This document shows positions 1-6,725 of a DNA stretch of 6,725 bases, in pieces. Location of the stretch: positions 1 through 6,725 of the forward strand of contig CALFWA010000370.1 of the NCBI GenBank assembly GCA_937928035.1, read 5' to 3'. A program made the position numbers and the translations under genes. Position 1 is the stretch's first letter, and each line of letters opens with the position of its first letter. The notes under the pieces were generated by a model. It was not told the DNA's origin. It was given only the letters and a program-made list of their open reading frames with translations, and did no database searches. Source of the DNA: an uncultured Caldilinea sp. (GTDB lineage: Bacteria > Chloroflexota > Anaerolineae > Caldilineales > Caldilineaceae).

Positions 1-364
1 ATCGATCTTCGCTATATTACTCGTCCTTAAAACAGTTTGCTATGAAGGTTTCACGGTGTTCATAGCTGTTGCCCAAAACGCAAGCTTAGAAGTTTGATCT
101 ATATGCGTATCCATGTCTTTACTCCAGCGCGTGATGAAACACCTTTGCCCACCGATCTGCACTAGACCGATGAGTCCACCGCAAAAGAGGTCTTGAACCC
201 TTCTCGAAAAAGTCAAACTTCCAAGACTTGACGGTAAAAAGGCTGATTCACTCTAGAAGTGCAGAGCAGGGTTTTGGGAGACTTCATGCGCTTGATTATT
301 CGTGGGACGTTTGGCAGTACACTTAGTCGGTTAAAAAGCTTTAGATCGGATCAAGACGACCACG
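1..364. other. AT-richer leader region with no supportable gene
   Basis: This stretch is much poorer in GC than the genes that follow (24 of 60 bases at 61-120). It contains no frame I recognise. A forward frame is open from the left edge to a stop at 95-97, and a reverse frame is open over 43-252, but neither has a recognisable product. TTGACG at 228-233 and TTGATT at 292-297 resemble -35 boxes. Neither has a good -10 partner at normal spacing, so I do not call a promoter, although the promoter of the downstream four-gene cluster should lie here. It may be ordinary intergenic DNA or decayed sequence. Confidence 0.5.
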
Positions 365-1260
<896 letters not shown>

Positions 1261-1264
<4 letters not shown>

Positions 1265-1572
1265 AATTCATCATGACAGACTCTATGGCCGTTGCACTGT
1301 TGACGCTCGAATTGTATCTGCCGATGAACGACAGCCTCAAAGGAAAGCGCGGCATCCTAAAGCCCCTGATTGCGCATCTTCGCAAGGATTTCAACGTCTC
1401 GATCTGCGAAGCCGACGCACAGGACGTCCTGACGCGCGCAGTGTTGGAGGTTGTGTGCGTTAGTCAAACCAGCGCGCTGGCGCACCGCCACCTGCAGGAT
1501 GTCGCCCGTCGCGTCGAGCGCTGGCGCGGCGACGCCCAGCTCATCGACTACACGATTGAGATGTTGGGCTGA
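1261..1572 (+). CDS. DUF503 (YlxP-like) family protein
   Basis: About 103 aa, matching the small DUF503/YlxP family throughout. A first beta strand, VALLTLELYLP, is followed by the family hallmark SLKGKRGILKPLI, then FNVSICEADAQD, where most relatives read FNVSvaE-D-HQD; here Ala replaces the usual His. The strand VLEVVCVSQ, an amphipathic helix, and a final acidic strand (IDYTIEML) complete it. In Firmicutes ylxP lies near infB/rbfA and is suspected of a ribosome-related role; no function is proven, and here the neighbours are not ribosomal. The chosen ATG forms an ATGA overlap with the stop of the preceding gene, suggesting translational coupling. Other in-frame ATGs lie at 1246, 1273 and 1285; the last matches the usual family N-terminus best, but none has a strong ribosome site. 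Confidence 0.85.
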
Positions 1573-1591
1573 ATCCATATGCATCCCGCTG

Positions 1592-4032
<2,441 letters not shown>

Positions 4033-4236
4033 CGTCGACGGCAGGATAAATTCCCACTAACGCTGGAGTGCATCTCGTTTCCATTTTAGAGGAAGATCTG
4101 TGGAGGGGTAAAGACACCGCTGTCGCCTACTCCCACACTATCGCATCGCCGTCCTCAGCAGATGTTGCCCGGAACGCCAGCAGCAGATCTAAAATTCGCC
4201 CCTATCGTGAGATGTGCCCAAAAGCTTTGCCGAGGT

Positions 4237-4266
4237 TTGAATGGTTCCCTGCGATAAGAATATACT
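4237..4266 (+). promoter_or_regulatory. Candidate sigma70-type promoter for the two-component operon
   Basis: TTGAAT (4237-4242) and TATACT (4261-4266) are separated by 18 nt, each one or two bases from the housekeeping consensus. Transcription would begin near 4273 and give a leader of roughly 100 nt that carries both tandem repeats. The call rests on motif matches only. The repeated TATGCT hexamers at 4271 and 4284 could be alternative -10 elements. Confidence 0.4.
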
Positions 4267-4294
4267 ACAATATGCTACTTTAATATGCTACTTT
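4259..4294. repeat. 13-bp perfect tandem repeat with a partial third copy
   Basis: AATATGCTACTTT occurs twice head to tail with no mismatch, at 4269-4281 and 4282-4294. A degenerate partial copy, AATATACTAC, precedes them at 4259-4268 and overlaps the proposed -10 element. The repeat lies at or just after the likely transcription start of the kinase gene. It may be a slippage product or an array of binding sites for a regulator. Confidence 0.8.
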
Positions 4295-4323
4295 TTGTTC
4301 TCGGTCTTTGCTGCCGATTCAAT

Positions 4324-4362
4324 TTGAACAAACAGGTGAGGGATTGAACAAACAGTGAGGGA
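4324..4362 (+). repeat. Tandem repeat duplicating the Shine-Dalgarno of the kinase gene
   Basis: TTGAACAAACAGGTGAGGGA (4324-4343) is followed immediately by the same unit lacking one G (4344-4362). Each copy ends in GTGAGGGA, a good match to the anti-Shine-Dalgarno. The second copy places GAGGG 10 nt before the kinase ATG at 4372, so it is the working ribosome site. The first copy has no start codon near it and could be a standby ribosome site or simple slippage. Confidence 0.85.
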
Positions 4363-4371
4363 ATCTTACCC

Positions 4372-5469
4372 ATGGGCGTTCGACTCTTATTGGCAGTTCA
4401 AGACACATCTGTGCACTTACTGCTCCGCAATGTCGTAACCGCAACTCGTCCCCTACTCCCCTTCGATTTGGACATTCAGGTTGAGATCACGGACAGTGCC
4501 CTCTGCAAGCGGGTAGCTGCGTGCAATACAGATATGATTTTGCTAGATTGGAGTCTTGCCGCTACTGACACGCCGAAACTGGTTGAGGAACTTGTCTGTT
4601 TGGATGCGAATCTGCGTGTGGTGGTGCTGTTGCCACAAGCGCAGATGCAATATCGTATGAGCGTCTGGATGGCCGGTGCATGGGCCTCAATCTCCCAAGA
4701 AAGTTTGGATTCAGAATGGCTTGCCAATATCTTGTGTTTGGTCAAGCGCTCGATGGAACGTGAAACCAAGCTGCGTCATACCGTAGAGCAGTTTAGCCGG
4801 GATCGCAGCCAGCAGCTACGGCGTATGATAGAAATTCAGGAAGAGTGCCGCCGCCGAGTAGCGCGCGATCTCCACGACGAGGTCAGCCAGTCCCTCACCA
4901 CTGCCCTGGTGCAGCTCGACACCGTCGAGGCGCTGCTCCACAGGCAGCCAGAACAGGTGTCTCTGCAGGTTAATAGGATACGTACAACGCTCGGTCGCCT
5001 GCACGAAGAAGTGCAGCGCGTCTTACTCGACCTGCGTCCCATCTTGCTGGAACAAAAGGGATTGATGGCGGCGCTTGCCTGGTACGGCAATGAACGCTTG
5101 CGTCCGTTGGGCTGTGCTGTTCATCTCTCTGGCGGGAACTGTGCGCCTGATTTGCCCGAGGAAGTCCAACTCACTCTGTACCGCATCGGTCAGGAGTTGT
5201 TATCCAATGTAGCGCGGCATGCGGCGGCGCAGAACGTCTGGCTTGACCTGCGCTGTACCGGTACCGAACTGCGGTTGGTCGTGCGTGACGATGGACGCGG
5301 CTTCGATGCTGCGGCGATGCAGCATGATGCCCTGCGCGGCGTCGGTCTCCTGGGCGTGCATGAGCGCGCCTGGCTGCTCAACGGCACGGTGACCTTCACC
5401 TCGACACCCGGCAATGGCGCCACCGTTGAAGTGCAGATTCCGTACGCAGGAGCATGCTGCACACCATGA
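4372..5469 (+). CDS. Soluble NarL-partner histidine kinase with N-terminal degenerate receiver domain
   Basis: 365 aa, no transmembrane segments, so a cytoplasmic sensor. Residues 1-125 resemble a receiver domain: LLLAVQD near the start, DMILLDW with Asp59 at the phosphoacceptor position, and VVVLL at strand 4. However, the usual acidic pair is reduced to QD (10-11), and the conserved Thr/Ser and Lys are not where expected (AGAWASISQE, 101-110). It is therefore probably a pseudo-receiver acting as sensor or protein-binding module. A helical linker follows (about 126-155). The HisKA_3 dimerisation domain has RRVARDLHDEVSQSL with phospho-His168 and DLRPILLEQKGL (220-231). The HATPase_c domain has the N box QELLSNVARHA (Asn279), the G1 box VRDDGRGFD (304-312) and the G2 box GVGLLGVHERA (323-333). 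The 3' end overlaps the regulator gene by ATGA, so the two are a cognate pair. The first 240-odd bases are near 51% GC, against about 67% in the ATPase part, which hints at a separate origin for the sensor module. Confidence 0.9.
   Translation: MGVRLLLAVQDTSVHLLLRNVVTATRPLLPFDLDIQVEITDSALCKRVAACNTDMILLDWSLAATDTPKLVEELVCLDANLRVVVLLPQAQMQYRMSVWMAGAWASISQESLDSEWLANILCLVKRSMERETKLRHTVEQFSRDRSQQLRRMIEIQEECRRRVARDLHDEVSQSLTTALVQLDTVEALLHRQPEQVSLQVNRIRTTLGRLHEEVQRVLLDLRPILLEQKGLMAALAWYGNERLRPLGCAVHLSGGNCAPDLPEEVQLTLYRIGQELLSNVARHAAAQNVWLDLRCTGTELRLVVRDDGRGFDAAAMQHDALRGVGLLGVHERAWLLNGTVTFTSTPGNGATVEVQIPYAGACCTP
5448..5452 (+). promoter_or_regulatory. Ribosome site bearing on the regulator start
   Basis: AGGAG lies inside the end of the kinase gene. 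It is only 1 nt from the in-frame ATG at 5454, too close for initiation, and 13 nt from the ATG at 5466, rather far but workable with coupling. This supports 5466 as the start of the response regulator. Confidence 0.5.
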
Positions 5470-6119
5470 GCGTTATTCGCACTTTTCTAGCTGATGACCA
5501 CACTGTCCTGCGCGATAGCTTGAAGGTCTTTCTCTCTCTCCATCCCGACATCGTGCTGGTCGGCGAAGCCGGTGATGGGCTGGAGACGGTGCGCGAGGTG
5601 CTGCGCGTCAAACCCGATGTGCTGGTGCTCGATCTCTCGCTGCCCACGCTCTCCGGCCTTGAGGTCACGCAGCGCCTGCGCCGCGACCTGCCCACCTGTA
5701 AGATTGTCATCTTGACCCAGTACCAGGACCCTGAGCAGGCGCTGCCGGTGCTGCGCGCCGGCGCCAACGGCTACCTGCTCAAGAAAGCGGGCGGCAACGA
5801 GGTTATCGCCGCCATCCGCGCCGTAGTGCGCGGCGAAGCATATCTGCATCCGACGATTGCACAGATGGTGCTCGAACACTCCCTGCGCGGGGAAGATCAC
5901 TGGATCGACCCCACCACGACCTTGACCCCGCGCGAGCATGAGGTGTTGGCGCTGATCGGTCAAGGAATGACCAACCAAGAAATCTCCGCCGCCTTGAACA
6001 TCAGCCGCAAGACGGTCGATAAACATCGCGCCGCCTTGCTCGAAAAACTTGGACTCACCAGCCGCGCCGAGCTGATTCGTTTCGCCGTCGAACATCAAAT
6101 TCGCCCCAACCGACTATAG
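5466..6119 (+). CDS. NarL/FixJ-family response regulator
   Basis: 217 aa. The receiver domain (about 4-120) has all canonical residues: Asp10-Asp11, phosphoacceptor Asp56 in LVLDLSLP, Thr84 in VILTQ and Lys106 in GYLLKK. The C-terminal LuxR/NarL-type helix-turn-helix reads LTPREHEVLALIGQGMTNQEISAALNIS followed by RKTVDKHRAALLEKLGL (about 153-196). It should be phosphorylated by the overlapping kinase, dimerise and bind DNA; the targets are unknown. The ATG at 5466 is chosen because it forms an ATGA overlap with the kinase stop and gives the usual short lead before strand 1 (MSVIRTFLADDH). The ATG at 5454 would add four residues. The next gene begins 129 bp downstream, making its promoter one candidate target. 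Confidence 0.93.
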   Translation: MSVIRTFLADDHTVLRDSLKVFLSLHPDIVLVGEAGDGLETVREVLRVKPDVLVLDLSLPTLSGLEVTQRLRRDLPTCKIVILTQYQDPEQALPVLRAGANGYLLKKAGGNEVIAAIRAVVRGEAYLHPTIAQMVLEHSLRGEDHWIDPTTTLTPREHEVLALIGQGMTNQEISAALNISRKTVDKHRAALLEKLGLTSRAELIRFAVEHQIRPNRL

Positions 6120-6144
6120 TTTCCACCCTGCTGGTAGAGATTTG

Positions 6145-6166
6145 CCACCCCCTTCAGGCGGTTTTT
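6145..6166 (+). terminator. Possible weak intrinsic terminator after the response regulator
   Basis: CCACC (6145-6149) can pair with GGCGG (6157-6161) with one mismatch around a 7-nt loop, and five T follow immediately. The stem is short, so termination would be inefficient at best. The placement, 26 nt after the regulator stop and before the next promoter, is what a terminator would need. Confidence 0.3.
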
Positions 6167-6172
6167 CCCCAC

Positions 6173-6202
6173 TTGCATTTGTGAATTATTTCACAATATG
6201 AT
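6173..6202 (+). promoter_or_regulatory. Candidate core promoter of the TorD-like gene, interlaced with operators
   Basis: TTGCAT (6173-6178) and TATGAT (6197-6202) are 18 nt apart. A second overlapping TATGAT sits at 6202-6207. In this reading the upstream TGTGA-N6-TCACA site fills the spacer and the downstream one covers the start site, a repression geometry. In another reading, AATAAT at 6219-6224 is the -10 and the upstream site is centred about 43 bases before the start, which suits activation. The sequence alone does not decide. Confidence 0.4.
6179..6196. promoter_or_regulatory. CRP/FNR-superfamily operator, upstream copy
   Basis: TTGTGAATTATTTCACAA has perfect 7-bp arms around 4 bases and contains TGTGA-N6-TCACA with no mismatch. 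This is the classic half-site pair of E. coli CRP, and also of B. subtilis Fnr and HcpR-type regulators. The true regulator is not encoded in this window. Confidence 0.75.
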
Positions 6203-6212
6203 ATGATAAATA

Positions 6213-6230
6213 TTGTGAAATAATTCACAA
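6213..6230. promoter_or_regulatory. CRP/FNR-superfamily operator, downstream copy
   Basis: TTGTGAAATAATTCACAA is the exact reverse complement of the upstream copy, again with perfect TGTGA and TCACA halves. Its centre is 34 bp from the first, about 3.2 helical turns. It ends 7 nt before the GTGAGGA ribosome site region of the TorD-like gene, so it would lie within the leader or at the start site. One more isolated TGTGA follows at 6235-6239. Confidence 0.75.
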
Positions 6231-6248
6231 GTTGTGTGAGGAAATTAC

Positions 6249-6725
6249 ATGGATGCCAGGACGCTAGAACTGCTTTATTGTATTGCCGCCCAGGCGCTGA
6301 CACCGCCTGACAATCGCTGGCTGGAAGTTTGGCGATGGCGGCTAGGCAATGTCCAACTCGATCTCTGGCTGGACAATGCGGATGAATCGCTGGCGCGCCC
6401 ATTGCTGGCATTGATGCAAAGCCTGCCCGCAAGTGATGAACAATGCTGGCTGCCGCATCTGGCGCAAGAGTACATGCGCCTTTTCACCCCAAAGCCGATC
6501 GATGTCAGCGTGCTGCCAGCAATGCAGGCAGCAGCACAGCGGTGGGGATATGTATTTACGTCTCAAGAGGAGCCGGAATTAGCGCAGGCATTTGCACTGA
6601 TGGCGCATTTATGCCGAATGGCAGGCGAGGAGCCTGCGGCAAACGCAGAACGGTATGTGCTGCTCACGCAGGCGCTTTGTCCGCTGATTCGTGCCACTGT
6701 GCACCGGCTGCGGCGACAGGCGACC
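6249..6725 (+). CDS. TorD/DmsD/NarJ-like molybdoenzyme chaperone, 3' end missing
   Basis: 159 codons are open to the right edge with no stop, so the gene is partial. The start is firm: GAGGA at 6238-6242 sits 6 nt before the ATG. The protein is predicted to be all-helical, rich in Leu, Ala and Trp. HLAQEYMRLFTPKPIDVSVLP (70-90) resembles the EYxRLFxGP...P segment of TorD-family redox-enzyme maturation proteins. ELAQAFALMAHLCRMAGEEPA (110-130) resembles their DHLxxELxFMxxL segment, here without the usual Asp-His. Such chaperones bind the apo-catalytic subunit and, often, its Tat signal during molybdenum-cofactor insertion. The family call rests on general pattern and is moderate. Most relatives are about 180-230 aa, so the missing part is short. 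A molybdopterin oxidoreductase gene would be expected beyond the edge. Confidence 0.55.
   Translation, partial: MDARTLELLYCIAAQALTPPDNRWLEVWRWRLGNVQLDLWLDNADESLARPLLALMQSLPASDEQCWLPHLAQEYMRLFTPKPIDVSVLPAMQAAAQRWGYVFTSQEEPELAQAFALMAHLCRMAGEEPAANAERYVLLTQALCPLIRATVHRLRRQAT

Larger units (their letters stand above)
4033..4371. other. Intergenic spacer between the phosphatase and the kinase
   Basis: 339 bp without a supportable gene. Its left part (4033-4230) shows the short palindrome CGTCGACG just after the phosphatase stop, but no GC hairpin followed by a T tract, so I find no intrinsic terminator. The right part holds a candidate promoter and two different tandem repeats, listed separately. 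A GTG-initiated frame at 4068-4283 would encode 71 residues, but it has no recognisable domain and no properly spaced ribosome site. Confidence 0.6.
6179..6230. repeat. 21-bp perfect inverted repeat with 10-bp loop
   Basis: The arms at 6179-6199 and 6210-6230 are perfect reverse complements separated by GATATGATAA. The two operators account for 18 bp of each arm and the remaining 3 bp (TAT/ATA) extend the symmetry. As RNA it would fold into a long AT-rich hairpin, but the composition and lack of a trailing T tract argue against a terminator. Confidence 0.9.

Noticed and set aside
2..97. Forward frame open from the left edge for 31 codons, hydrophobic
   Set aside because: It could be the tail of a gene cut by the edge, but it is too short and has no identifiable motif.
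89..221. 9-bp inverted match GAAGTTTGA / TCAAACTTC
   Set aside because: Arms more than 110 bp apart with no further pairing; expected by chance in AT-richer DNA.
40..252. Minus-strand frame open over about 70 codons, including a 24-residue ATG frame (114 to 40) with GGAG 7 nt upstream
   Set aside because: The ribosome site is suggestive, but the peptide is very short and unrecognised. An open frame of this length is expected by chance, so I do not annotate it without conservation.
1451..1591. N-terminal extension of the FAD oxidase by 47 codons
   Set aside because: It overlaps the conserved DUF503 gene in another frame and reads as low-complexity Ala/Ser/Arg/Thr sequence. The ATG at 1592 gives the normal family N-terminus.
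4068..4283. GTG-initiated 71-residue frame in the spacer
   Set aside because: No recognisable domain, GGAG overlapping the start codon rather than preceding it at a useful distance, and its 3' end runs into the promoter and repeats.
5487..6098. 203-residue minus-strand frame across the response regulator
   Set aside because: Antisense to a fully canonical regulator; no domain and no ribosome site noticed.
6179..6230. Reading the large inverted repeat as a rho-independent terminator
   Set aside because: The stem is AT-rich, lacks a following T tract, and is fully explained by two regulator sites next to a ribosome site.

Overview
The window carries six complete genes and one gene cut by the right edge. 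All are on the + strand and are separated by three non-coding stretches. Coding DNA is GC-rich (about 60-68% in the stretches I counted), while the spacers are clearly poorer (about 40% at 61-120). The gene types (a cofactor-ligase family protein of LipM type, a DUF503/YlxP protein, a soluble NarL-type two-component pair and a TorD-like chaperone) fit a GC-rich environmental bacterium. Chloroflexota is my guess from general style only, with low confidence.

Region 1 (1-364) holds no gene I can support. Region 2 (365-4032) is a tight metabolic cluster. It encodes a lipoate/octanoate transferase family protein (LipM/LplA type), a DUF503 protein, a GlcD/D-2-hydroxyacid dehydrogenase-type FAD oxidase, and an APP1-type (DUF2183) phosphatase. 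Two of the junctions are 4-bp ATGA overlaps and the third is a 19-nt gap, so the four genes are probably one transcription unit. The four products do not form an obvious single pathway.

Region 3 (4033-4371) is a 339-bp spacer. It has a candidate promoter, a 13-bp perfect tandem repeat, and a 19/20-bp tandem repeat that duplicates the Shine-Dalgarno sequence of the next gene. Region 4 (4372-6119) is a two-component system. A soluble histidine kinase with a degenerate receiver domain in the sensor position overlaps (ATGA) a canonical NarL/FixJ response regulator.

Region 5 (6120-6248) is the most striking non-coding piece. It contains two perfect TGTGA-N6-TCACA (CRP/FNR-superfamily) sites that together form a 21-bp perfect inverted repeat. 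A likely -10 element lies between them and a clean Shine-Dalgarno follows. They precede region 6 (6249-6725), a TorD/DmsD/NarJ-like molybdoenzyme chaperone gene running off the right edge. My inference is that the right-hand side starts an anaerobic or alternative-acceptor respiratory operon under CRP/FNR-family control, perhaps also under control of the adjacent two-component system. I see no CRISPR array, RNA gene, insertion sequence or defence system.
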